The notes under the pieces are model-generated. The model ran no database searches and was not told where the DNA came from. It saw only the letters and a program-made list of their open reading frames with translations. Below, in pieces: positions 23,243 through 34,453 of a stretch of 64,000 bases of DNA; the stretch's first letter is position 1; the number at the start of each line of letters is the position of its first letter. The stretch covers positions 1,641,276 through 1,705,275 of the forward strand of contig CAJNOP010000034.1 in assembly GCA_905250075.1 (NCBI GenBank), given 5' to 3'. The DNA is from Rotaria sp. Silwood1 (lineage: Eukaryota > Rotifera > Eurotatoria > Philodinida > Philodinidae). Made by a program: the position numbers and the translations under genes.

Positions 23243-23685
23243 CGCACCCATACTCTTATAAGATCTTAATGAACTATAACGTCAAAGAAAAAAACAAAAA
23301 CAATTTTTCATTTTCAATTATTATCCTGTCGTGTGCTATTGAATATCTGATTAAATATGTACTGATGCAAAAGAGTTCTAATTTCATTTTCTAAATTTTT
23401 AAATAAAAAGTCTTCTATTAAAATAGAGTTTCTCAGATTGATGATAAAACAAAAATAAAGAAACAGAGACAACTAATAGTTTTGTGTTACAAATCGAATC
23501 ATAGTTTTAAATTATGAAGACTTGCATATAATAATATAGATAAACAAGTTAATTTCCAATTTTTTTTAAACTACTAGCTGGTTGCTGATAGCTCTGAATT
23601 AAAACATGTCTATTTGATATTACACTACTCATGAAGTAAAAACTTGAAAAGAATTTCATTTAAATGATTATTTTCAGAATTTTTA

Positions 23686-24010
23686 TCGAAAAAATGAAAA
23701 TCACCGCATTACTCCCGTTACTTCTACACTATTTTCATTTCATAAATTGGCTTATTTCTAAAAATGAAAATCATTTCATTACTTTCGCCCTATTTCCATT
23801 TCATGAACTTCATTTTCTACAAATTTCAAATCATTACATTAGTTTTATTATTTGGCATCATATTTATGCCATAACCTTGATTTGATGTAAAACATCGAAA
23901 TCACTACATTAGTTACATTATTTTCACATCATATTCATAACAGGACTTTAATTTTTTTTTAAAAACATCAAATTTATGCAATTAGTTTCATTTTTATTTT
24001 ATTTGAATCA
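23686..24010. repeat. degenerate tandem repeat, about five units of 58-73 bp
   Basis: The phrase AAAATGAAAATCA followed by CATTACTT or CATTAGTT and TATTTTCATTTCAT recurs, starting near 23690, 23759, 23818, 23888 and 23961. Spacing varies and the copies are diverged. Confidence 0.5.
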
Positions 24011-24989
24011 CCGAGTATTTACAGCATTTCAGATGAGTGAACTTCTTAATCTTTCTTGAGTTAGAACTTTTTCGCGGATGACTTCAATGTAAAATATATG
24101 ATGAAACACCATCTTTTTCCAAAAATATGATAAAGAATGATTAATTTGAGTTTATCTATATGTTTGTCGTTATACGAATCGGTTTTACAAGAAAATGAAT
24201 GTATAAGAACAAAAAGGATTTTGTGCGCTACTTTTGGCAACGAAGATTGTTAAATTCAAAACTCTAATAACTTGCCACTTTTTAATCGACATAGAATATA
24301 TTGAACTTTTCATAAGTTCACTACACAATCCCTCGAAAGACTAGGAACCTAGACATTGTGAGAAGTTCAGATAACTTAGTCTATCTCAGTCTGCAAAAGA
24401 GTTAGGTGGGAAAATGGTACGCAATCAACGCTCTAGGTTTTGAGTGACATTGGATTGATGAAATTTTTAATGTCATAATTGTCATGTACTTTTAATGACT
24501 ATCATGGCAAGAAAATAATGTAGAATTTGTCATTTTCAGGAATGAAAATTTTGAAAATCATCAGTGTCTTAAAAAAACATGCAAGTTTTTGTTCATTTCA
24601 TCATCAAAAATGTCATTTTTTTGTGTCGATCATCATTTCTCTAAGGGAAAAATTTCATGAGAATGGTGTAAAGTACATCCTTTTTTGCATGTTTTTACCC
24701 CATGGACAGAGACGAGTCTTCGATAAACAGAATGACGATGTTTACAATCTTTGTTCACAATTACAAACGAAGTTCAACAAGCAAAATATAGGAAAACGGT
24801 TAACTCTTTTACTTCCATTGAATGCTTCTTCGATCGTGCACTAATATTTTTCCTCGTTCTTCTCGATCTTGTTCGATGTCAATTGGAAACAAAACGATTT
24901 CTTATTATCGTTAAGAAAATCTATGTAAAAAATATGCAGACTGTCTTTGTTGCATGCACATACAATCAATAATTTAAAAAAAAAAGAAT
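24011..24989. other. intergenic, nothing supported
   Basis: It lies 3' of the transporter gene. The open frame 24527-24844 has no recognisable protein. Confidence 0.45.
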
Positions 24990-27142
24990 TCAAATAGTTT
25001 GCTCGATCTCTTTTTCCGGAATCAATGATGCTCTATAATCAATTTCACTTTGTTCATTCAGTGTAGTCGGGTTATCTGTGATTATCTCTGGTATTAGATA
25101 CCATTCGTTAGTGGGCAGGTTTTGTAATCGTTCCAAGGTTCGACACGAAAATCCAAGCCATACAATGCCGATAATCGTACATAAGCCTACTGAAATAACA
25201 AAGGTATACCTCTTTGGTAACCAATCTGCTACATAAAGAATGATTGATGAATGCAGAGAAAATCCTAAATTACTCAGAGTGACGAGTAACGTCATATAAG
25301 TACCACCAATACGTGGCTCACAGATTGAAGCATAGAATCCGAGTTGTGCGGCGACTCGCAATGTCTGGATAAATTCATTGAATGCCAGAAGTAAAATAAG
25401 TAACGGATAATAATAACTGGTGGAGATTATGCGAGGAGTAAAATAGACATAAGCGGCAATGGGTATGCCACTAATAAGATAAACCACATAAGATCCAGCG
25501 AACCAGGTGAGAGGTAGCTCTGTATGCCGAATAATTAGAGGAGCTATACTTATGACGAGAATCACTGGTATGTTGACAAGTGCTAAATACTCCCGTGGTA
25601 CACCTTGACTAAAAAGAAAATTGAAACAGTAATGTCATTTAGTTGTTCTTGCTTTGCACTACACGTGTCTATTAATCAGACGAGGGCGCTCTTAATAGAG
25701 ATAATATATCATTCTAAGGGTATTTTTTATAGACATATCACACTGATTATGGCTTCTGCATAGAATTTGAAAAATTTCGAAAAGGAATCTTTCTCCAATT
25801 TAAAAGTAACCAAAACTGTTCTTCTTTATTTTCTATGAAATAATATTAACAGCATCACTCAGCATACAAAAGAGTGCATCAAAAATGATATCGATTAACA
25901 TGTTATAAGCCGGTCGATAATAGTTAAAGTACGCAAAGCATAAAAAATGCGGTGTTTTTCACACAATACTACGTAGAATTGGTGTTCTGCTTGAAAATGG
26001 CATCTACGTATAATGATTTTTAATATTTTAGGGTAGAACCCGCTGTAAAATATTATTGTCATCAGTTAATTATTTTGTCAATTCATTTGAAATCACTATT
26101 TGATTGGCCTGAAAGCTGCCAAATTCGTTGAAGTACCATCCTTAACACTCAGTTTTCTTTTGAAAATGAAAACTGTGTCAAATAGCTTTACTTATGAGCT
26201 TCAACACATCTTCAACGGTCTTTCAATGTTTTCTCTTCAAAGTACCTTTCGTGCTCCAAGACTGAAAGACTCACGTTAGAATGAATCTAGAAGTTAAAGT
26301 GTCTCTACTCACCTTACGAGTGACAGTTGGGTCATATAATTGATAGCCACTACTCCCATTGGAGCAAGAAGTACAACGAGAGTCAACTGTTGTATACACT
26401 TTTTCTTGAAAAGTTGCATAATTGAAAAATACGTTTGCATTAAAGAGAGACTATCTGTTTCTTCACCATTCGCGGCTGATACGTCTTGTTTCTCGTGAAG
26501 AAATAAGATAAGACACGTAGTAACAACTAGAGTAGCCAGCACTTGGAAGCGTACAAATTCTTCAAGTGAAAAAAAGCCTGATGATGAAGGAGACAGTGAA
26601 AGTGGTTCGCGAATGAATCGATTGGTAAAATTTGCTGATTCGAGTGTCAAAAGAAATGAGGAACCAAGAAAGCGACCCAGATTTTGTCCCATAATTTGCG
26701 ATGTTGATGCCCATTGAGGGTTGGTCACAGAAAATATAGTAATAGCCAACCCATCGACACAAATATCGTGAGTTGCAGTAAGAAAAACAACAAAAAAGAA
26801 AATGACAGTGAGCAACATGATACGCAGATTGTTTACAAACGATTCGATGTAGAACGATAGCAACAATAAAGTTCCACTCATACTAATTTGAAGGGGTACC
26901 AGCCATGATTTTCGTCTGCCAAAGCGTTTACTGTAGAAGACATCGATCAATGGTGCCCAAATGAGTTTAAATGAGAATGGATAAACAACGAAATTGAATG
27001 TGCCTCGATCTTTCCAAGTGGCACCGTGAGCAAGTAAAAATAGCGGCAAGCTCGTTGCAAGTCCAAGGTTTAAGCCTTGCAAAATATAGAGGACAGTAAG
27101 GAGACAAATACTCGATAGAGGTGTTCGCGAATGGGTGACCAT
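24990..27142 (-). CDS. SLC33A1: acetyl-CoA transporter of the SLC33A1 (AT-1) family
   Basis: Two exons, 27142-26313 and 25608-24990, joined by a 704-bp intron (donor GTGAGT, acceptor TTTTTAG), give 482 residues in phase (LV-S-QGVPREYLAL). The family is a major-facilitator-type protein of ER membranes moving acetyl-CoA into the lumen for protein and glycan acetylation. Visible family text: LYILQGLNLGLATSLPLFLL, KLIWAPLIDV, FGRRKSWLVP, ATHDICVDG, SQIMGQNLGRFLG and RIGGTYMTLLVTLSNLG, with about a dozen hydrophobic spans. The start MVTHSRTPLSS is chosen because it precedes the first span at the family's usual place. An in-frame extension to 27220 crosses a possible splice acceptor. The gene is complete and looks functional. 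Confidence 0.93.
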
Positions 27143-27892
27143 GCTTTCAAAATCTAGCAGATCTTTAATTCTGTGTGTGTATATGAAAGATCTCAATGAG
27201 AAGAAATCAAGAATTTGCACGTATACTCAGTAGCATAACTTCATACGTCTTCTGTGTATCAACATGTGTCAATAGAACGATAAGAAAATCGTTGTCAAGT
27301 TGTTTTATCTTTCTTTTTTTCTTCGCTCGTGTATCTCGTATACGTTGTTTTCAAAAGAAAAACCTTGTTGACTACTTAAGCGCAGACAAGTAAACGACTT
27401 AATGGCGTTTAATAGAATCGACGCGATAGGACTCACCGTTGGGACCCGCCATATTTTAATAAGAAAATTAATAGAAAAAACACTTGAGGGTAGATGAGTG
27501 TCTCGATCTCAATGTTCTATTCACATCCACACTCGATGTCTCTTAGAAAACATTCTACAGTTTTAAGTCTATAATGAATAACTTTTGTTTGATTTTTCAA
27601 GGTTTATTCTCTCTGAAAATTTCAAGTTTTTCTGATGAACTCCCTCAAGAACAAATTCACAATTTTTCATATGTTAACAAAAAACAATAATTGTTTCATG
27701 TGTAATTAGAAGTGTGAAGAAAGATATTTCATTTACTAAATAGAAAAATAATCATACTAGTTAATCTATCTGTATTAGTGGTCACTTTTGTGCTGACTTA
27801 TGACAAAGTATGAATGACAAAAATAAATAGTTTATTTATTTTCTTATATAGAAAATAAGGAATGAACAGATAAATATTGTCACAGGTGATAT
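27143..27892. other. intergenic between transporter 5' end and EGF-protein 3' end
   Basis: It holds the likely promoter of the minus-strand transporter gene. No coding text or repeat was recognised. Confidence 0.5.
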
Positions 27893-29637
27893 TTAATTCG
27901 AATTAATATTAATCACTGAATCATCAAGATTTGTAATATATTTCGGTGGTGATTCAATTTGTTTTTTCTCATCATCATCTATATTGGCTTGATAACGCAT
28001 TGCATTAACAAAACTTGTTTCCATTGGTACATAGATTCGATGACCTACAGGACGAATAAAGGATAGGCCATTTGATAATAGATCATCTCCTCTCATACCA
28101 CCGGTTGTTAATGTAGCTAAACATGGATTTTGAATTTGAAGTTCACGTTCTCTAGAATGATTTATTTAATTATAGAAAAAAACAAAATGAATAACTTATT
28201 AACTCAAACCTTGAAACTCGTTGTGATAAACGATAAGTAAAAAATGTACGAATAGCAAATAAAACAAGGAAGATAAAGATTAATACGACTGCAATTGATG
28301 AAATAATTACTACAAAAAGACCTACAGCACTAACTAAAATAAATATTTAAATAAATCAAGGATTAATTTTATTTATATGTTTATATATGTGTATTCTATT
28401 TACTTTTTTGACATTGCTTTCCTGAATGAAAAAAATCACAATCACATTTATAATCTCCCGGTAGATTTGTACAAGAATATGAACCACAAATTCGATCATT
28501 AATCGCACATTCATTTATATCTAATTCACACATAAGACCACCATAACCTGATAAACATACACATTTACTTGTCACATTTGAACAATAACCTTGGAAGAAA
28601 AAAAAAGAAAGCGGAAATTCTTTTCTTTCTTTCTTCTTTTATAGACATAATCAACGAAGTCAACGAACCTCCATTAAAACATTCATAACGACTATCGCAT
28701 ATACCATTGTACGGGATTTCTAGAAAAAAAATGACACTTAATATATATATATATATATTAATTAAGTATAATTGTTGAACGGATGCTAGAATAATGCGCT
28801 AACGCTCTTTTGTCAGGTAGCTATGCGGAAGGAACAAAAAAGAAATTAAAGAGGAATATTTCTTACGTAATATTAAAAATATATTACCTTGAAGAATACA
28901 ACGACCTGTTGAAGATGACAGAGCAAATCCAGGAAGACATACACAGCTGACACCACTTTTATTCAATAGACGTATGCATACTGCTCGACCATCACATTTT
29001 GCACAATTTGGATCATCATTGACGTCAATTACTTAAAACATAACTCTATTTTAATATTATTTAACTAAAATAAAGATTCTTTTTCTTTCTGTTCGCCTAT
29101 ATCAATAGACATCTTATCCGTCAGACACTTGAATAAGATGATGTGATTGACACCCAACATCTCAATCGTCTGTGTTGAAGTGTGTGTGTGTATATGTACG
29201 TATGTATATATGTATTGCACAAGAATTCATTCTCACATTCGTTCTCAATTATGAAGTGTTCGTTGATAAATGCCTTTTCTTTCATATACGACCATTTCTT
29301 GTTCAAACATACGGTGGTGACCGACGTTTTTTTTGCCTTGCACCTGTCAGTACCAATTGAACGAAAAGAAGAATGAGACTAAGATCATCATATGTGTATT
29401 GTATACAAAGAAAAAAACAAAAAAAAAATAATAATTTCATATCTTATAGAAAAATATTCGAATTGAATCAAAATTTTGATAACATCAGTTAATATTTTAA
29501 CCATAACTGATGATGTAGTTATATAGATAATAGAGCAAATGTGATCATTTTAATTTACCTTCTATATGAGTTTGTCCATTGATTATAATAAAATAAATGA
29601 AAAGTGGATGAAGAAGAAAAAATATGATCGTCGACAT
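27893..29637 (-). CDS. type I membrane protein with EGF-like domains
   Basis: Five or six exons on the minus strand. ATG at 29637 starts a signal peptide (MSTIIFFLLHPLFIYFIII). After a 520-bp intron comes a Cys-rich module (about 29030-28888, DPNCAKCDGRAVCIRLL). It is followed by a short exon (ICDSRYECFNGG), then an exon with a calcium-binding EGF signature, DINECAINDRICGSYSC, at about 28540-28490. Next are a single membrane span (VGLFVVIISSIAVVLIFIF) and a cytoplasmic tail of about 95 residues ending at 27893. The total is about 270 residues. The layout suggests a cell-surface receptor or adhesion protein, but EGF modules are too common to name an orthologue. Exon ends fit GT/AG introns, mostly of about 60-130 bp. 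Confidence 0.8.
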
Positions 29638-30351
29638 AACTTATAGATTAGCTTGCAAATGTCTACATAACACACCGAGAATAAATATGATTGTTTTAGA
29701 ATGAGCTCGTGTGAAAGAATAGTCCTCCTCCTTTCTCTCTCTCTCTCTGTCTCTGTCTCTTGCGCAATGGTACCAAAGAAAAAAATCTTCTCACGTTTTT
29801 TTTTCTCTCTTTCTTTTGCTTTCTTTCATTGACCAAACAAACGCATAAGAAAAAGAACTGACTACATATAATGGTTCTATTCTCTCCTTGAAACTAGTAA
29901 CTTAAAGTCATGCTTGAGCCTACTCATTTTATTCATTAATATTTTCTTGATAGAATTTCATGAGAAAATAATCGTTTTCTTTTTCGATGACATCAATATG
30001 TGTTTATTTCATCAAATCAAATACCAAGAATAATAACAAAAAAAAAAAAAAACGACACGAGAAAAAGATAACAAAACAAAAAAAAGAAAAAGAAAGAAAC
30101 CCAAGAAACTGAGTAGATATTTAAGAGTATATGTATTGTTTATAACACACAAATACAGTTTCGAAGAAGAAAGAACATTATATAAGTTCAAACAAATTAT
30201 CCTTTTCGAAATCATTTTATAGGATTATACACGCACACAAGAGACAAATGTCTTTTTTTTTTGTTTTGAGTTATATTTGATGATTGAAAAAAAAAATATA
30301 TATATATATAATTAGTAGAGTTGTTTTTGTTTTTTTTTTTGTTATAATAAT
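29638..30351. other. intergenic with a TC microsatellite
   Basis: A CT-rich tract lies at about 29730-29761 and long A/T runs at 30039-30090. The frames here are low-complexity shadows. This is the 3' flank of the SR-protein gene and the 5' flank of the EGF-protein gene. Confidence 0.5.
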
Positions 30352-33201
30352 TTATCGACTACCACGAGATCTTGATCTTGACCGTGTTCGTGAACGTGAT
30401 CGTCGTTCTTTTGATCGAGCTGGACTATCCGATCTCGAACGTGAACGTGATCGAGAACGGCTATATGAACGTTCACGATCCTTCGATGATCGATTACTTT
30501 CAGAACGACTACGACTTCTAAAATAAGATTTTTTTTTTTTTACAAAAGACGAATAAAAAATACAATAAATTTATTAACTTGTCATCACGTCTTGATGAAT
30601 GACCATTGGCTGTTTGTCTAGGACTTCGACTTCGACTTCGACTTTTACTACGTGAACTGGATCTAGAAATAATTGTTATTGATTAGTTTTTTTTTATTAA
30701 GAAGAACATATAGAACTTATTCGTTTTTTAAATAATAAAATTCCTTCCTTCCTTCCTTCTTTCGTTTTTTTTCTTCTTAAGAAGCCCTTAAATGAATCCT
30801 CTACTTTATTATCATGGATGACCATCAAATGCTTCAATCAGATGTTGTAGACAGCAATTGATACTATTAAAAAGAATCCATTTATGGTTTTATTCTTAAT
30901 ATATAAAATTCAATAATGACCTCTAGAACCATGAGAGATATGTTTTTATTCATATTGGTATATACATACATCTTAACTTTCGAACAAATAATTCTACAGA
31001 AGTATTCTTATTGACGGGAAAGATATTTTATTAAAACTGATCATAATCACGCTTTATGCAGTGATAATTGAATACCTTTAAAGTTTTTCTACATCTCAGA
31101 ATTTTTCACCAATTTCTAGAATAAAATAAATATATCGTTTTACTACAAGAAATGAACTTTCAGAACATTAAATCATTTTCAAATAAATATCTAAGTGTAT
31201 CATTTACAATAAGATCATTGAATAGTATGTAATGCATACCATTTATATTCAAAACAAAAAAAAGTCATAATTCAAAAGAATGAACCTTCATCTTCCTTCC
31301 ATTTTGATACGTGTGGGGAAAGGAAGTTGCCATTACGTTACTCGGTAACAATAACGACGCCGTGAGCAGTAACCCGGTAATGAGAAATTTATGAACTTGA
31401 TTTTTTTTTTTGTCAAAAGAACGCTATTGAGTGAAAGCAAAACCATTTTTATAAAGTTTGAACAAAGATCTCTAGATTAAAGATAGAAATCAAATACACA
31501 ATGTTGAGAAACCGATTACATCTTATGTTTCTTCGATGCCGAAAACGTTTAATCGAACTTTAAAAAAAAGTCGTTGTTTTCTTAAAATAGTCTGTTTTCG
31601 ACGCAAGAATCATATCTACAAATTTTCAGTTACTTAATATTAATCATACTGATGAAAGCGCACATACTATATATTAAAATCGAAGAACATCATAAATTTT
31701 CATTTCTTTACTATTCAATTTCAAAAAAAAAAAAAAAATCTTCTTTTATAAAAACAATATTTATCTGTTTACGATAGTTCATCGTATGGATACACACCTT
31801 TAGAATTGATAGTTTTTTGGATGAAAGAAATCAAATAAATAAATCGAGAATTTTTGTTTTGGTTCGATTGTTTCATATGAATATCTGATATTCTGACTCC
31901 CAATCCAAAGAAGAATTCCATCGATATACATTTCTCGATACCATGAAGATTATTATTTTCGATCTAGTCATATAAATCGCTCGCTCGTTTCAATCTCTGT
32001 TCATCAATGATCTATATGAACTAAAAACAGATATTCGTCTTTTTCTTTTGTTAAATTAATTTCTTAACCCATTTGAATATTCAAATATGAAAATAAATAA
32101 ATAAATTGAAACATACCTCATACGACGCTGCCGTCTTAACCGAATTTCACAATCATAAGCATAATGACCACGATCTAAAATAAAATCATGATTTAAGAAT
32201 TTTTCAAGAAAAAAGAAAAATCAAAAACTAACCTCCACATTCATAACAAACATCATGTGGACTAAAAGGTTTTCTTGTTCGAGGTGATCGACTACCGGAA
32301 CGACGTCGAATCCGACCACCTCGATTTGATCGACCACGACCATGAGAAAATTCAACACGAACACGTGAACCACATATCATTCTAAATATTCAAAAAAAAC
32401 TATGTATTTTACGATATTTTTTAAGTTGATTCCGTAGTCTCTCTATCTTGAAGACATAAGAAAAATTCATTTTCGAAGTTCAACTTGCAATTTTCTACAG
32501 TGATTGGTATCGATAAGACTAGTGATTCGAGACATGAAAGTGTTCCTATTATTCTAAGATACAGCTATGATAGAAGTTTGTCTTTCACATTGCTCATAAA
32601 CATTAGTAGATTTGATATTCTCATTTCAGAAAAGAAGAAAATCAAAAGACTAGGAACTTTCACAATGAATTATTCTCGAATAAATATCATAAAAATGCAC
32701 TGTCTTAGCAATGATAAGCTGAGAGTCTGGATTATTTTCATTGTTTATTAAAATCTACATTATACAAATATTGCAGATTCCAAAGCAATTAATCAATTGA
32801 AAGACTTCTTTTGTTTGTTTCACTTACTTTCCATCAAGAGCTTTAACAGCATCAGCTGCATCACGTTGATCTTCAAAATCAATAAAACCTATGGACAAAA
32901 TATATTCTAAGAAATTCTTTCATTGTCAATAAATTTACCATAACCCCATGGACTACGTAAAGCCTAATTTACAAAAAAAAAAATAAAGAGACTTCTTATA
33001 TAAATAAAAATATCGAAATCAATATTTTTACCAAACATTACGTAATTTTCCATAATAACTAAATGTTTTTTCAACTTCTTCTTTTGTTGCATCACGTGAT
33101 AAGTCTCCCAAAAAAACCTAAATATTTAATTGAATTAGTTTATCTACCACTTTTATCATATTCATTAATACCGTTATTGATTCATCTTGTCCACGTGACA
33201 T
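30352..33201 (-). CDS. SRSF7: SR splicing factor, SRSF7-like (RRM, zinc knuckle, RS tail)
   Basis: Spliced minus-strand gene from [10 protein letters not shown] (ATG 33201) to a stop at 30352. The RRM is spread over several small exons. Its RNP2 is VFLGDL (about 33115) and its RNP1 reads GYGFIDFED across an intron (about 32955/32888). The RRM ends in [25 protein letters not shown] zinc knuckle, [14 protein letters not shown], is split by an intron at 32233/32178. A basic linker and a long Arg/Ser tail, broken by two introns, end in [12 protein letters not shown] plus knuckle plus RS is the SRSF7 (9G8) arrangement; such proteins bind exon enhancers, recruit the spliceosome and aid mRNA export. 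Most introns are about 60-70 bp, one near 430 bp, and one of about 1.45 kb separates the knuckle from the RS tail. Confidence 0.93.
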
Positions 33202-33251
33202 TTTTATTAAGTATAATTTTTATCTAAAATTTTATTTCAAATATTAAAAAT
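33202..33251 (-). promoter_or_regulatory. 50-bp intercistronic gap with candidate trans-splice acceptor
   Basis: The TMEM218 stop and the SR-protein ATG lie 50 bp apart on the same strand. Within the gap the minus strand reads AAAATTTTAG, then 25 bases to the ATG. There is no space for an ordinary terminator plus promoter, so a polycistronic unit resolved by spliced-leader addition is plausible. Confidence 0.4.
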
Positions 33252-33596
33252 TTATCTAATAAAACGTTTTCGAACTGGTTGTGCATATACAGGAGGAACA
33301 ACTTCTTGAACAAAAAGGATTATAAGACCAACAACAAAAGTTACACAAAGAAATGTTAAAATAAGTATTCGAGGAAGACCAGCAAGACTAGTTGGAGTCG
33401 TAGACGATCCTAATACACGGCTAACATCACCACGCGGTATTAATGTCAATACAAGTGTAACAATGACAGCTATTAGAAGGGCAAGTAAACCAACATATCG
33501 AATACTTGACTGAGAAAATGTAAATAATGTTAATGTTGCTAAAGTAATAATCCATATTACGATTAGGATAATTACACCTGTTCCTAAAGTAGCCAT
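33252..33596 (-). CDS. TMEM218: TMEM218, ciliary transition-zone membrane protein
   Basis: Intronless frame of 114 residues starting MATLGTGVIILIVIW (the ATG at 33596 is preferred; the longer frame has no ATG). It has three hydrophobic spans. Family text is LLALLIAVIVTLVLTLIPRG in the middle and VVPPVYAQPVRKRF at the end, matching the family's ending of Pro-Ile-Tyr-Ala-Lys-Pro type. Vertebrate TMEM218 is about 115 residues and acts with the transition-zone module of cilia; loss causes ciliopathy. Length, topology and C-terminal motif agree. It is the upstream member of a tight pair with the SR-protein gene. Confidence 0.85.
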   Translation of the reverse strand: MATLGTGVIILIVIWIITLATLTLFTFSQSSIRYVGLLALLIAVIVTLVLTLIPRGDVSRVLGSSTTPTSLAGLPRILILTFLCVTFVVGLIILFVQEVVPPVYAQPVRKRFIR

Positions 33597-34453
33597 TGTC
33601 AATATTTTATTTTTCGACGGACGGATGATGACTTTCCTTTGTTTCTGTCGATTTCTACTTATCCACCATTGTTATGGTGACCTCCGTTTGTAACTAAGGA
33701 TCAAAAAAAAAAATATTTTATTTATGAGTTTGATTTTAAATTTAAATACTTATTAATCAAATTATCTTAATGAAAAGTTTTTCTTGGTGAAACATTAATA
33801 TTGTTACTGTAATAATAGAAATAAAAAATAGTGATTTACGCGACATCTATAAAATCAAATTTACTTTTGAATGGAAATTTTACATTTAATTCGACTTTAC
33901 ACATGTCAAAATATGAGACTCACCTTCATACATGTGAAGTTATGGTAAATTTTACATTTTCCATTAGCTTATTTATTTTTAAACTTATTCTATCATCTTA
34001 TTCACATTAAAAAAACAAAAAGTAGCGGAAACAGAAAGTCTCAGGTCGAATAGAACAACCCGTAAAAGACCGTAAACTACTCGAAAACGGTGAAAAGTCG
34101 CTTCTGTTCTAATGATTATTTACGATACAGCCTAAAACAAGGAAGTACGAAAATAAATTATATGAGTTGCGATCATCGTTTACGAACCAGCGCGAATGAC
34201 CATTATTCTGACTACTGGTTTCATTTCGTGTTCACACACAATCAAAAAAGTATCTTATAAACGTCATTAGATGTTTTGTAATGGTACCCAGTAGATAAGC
34301 ATTAATAATCTTATGTGAAATTTCTTGTTGGACGAATTTCTTATGTTTCGTGGAAATATTTTGCTGAGATTGAAATATACTTTACTCTGTTTTTTCCTTA
34401 AATTTCATTTTTTTTTCTCAATATGAGACCCCAATAACTTCTTCCTAAGCTAC
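33597..34453. other. intergenic; boundary between gene-dense and repeat-dense parts
   Basis: No gene is recognised. It would include the promoter for the TMEM218-SR pair. Confidence 0.5.

Noticed and set aside
29121..29376. Three overlapping short frames
   Set aside because: They fall in an intron of the EGF-protein gene over a GT microsatellite, with no recognisable text.
30284..30526. Arg/Asp-rich frame on the plus strand
   Set aside because: It is the antisense of the RS tail of the SR-protein gene.
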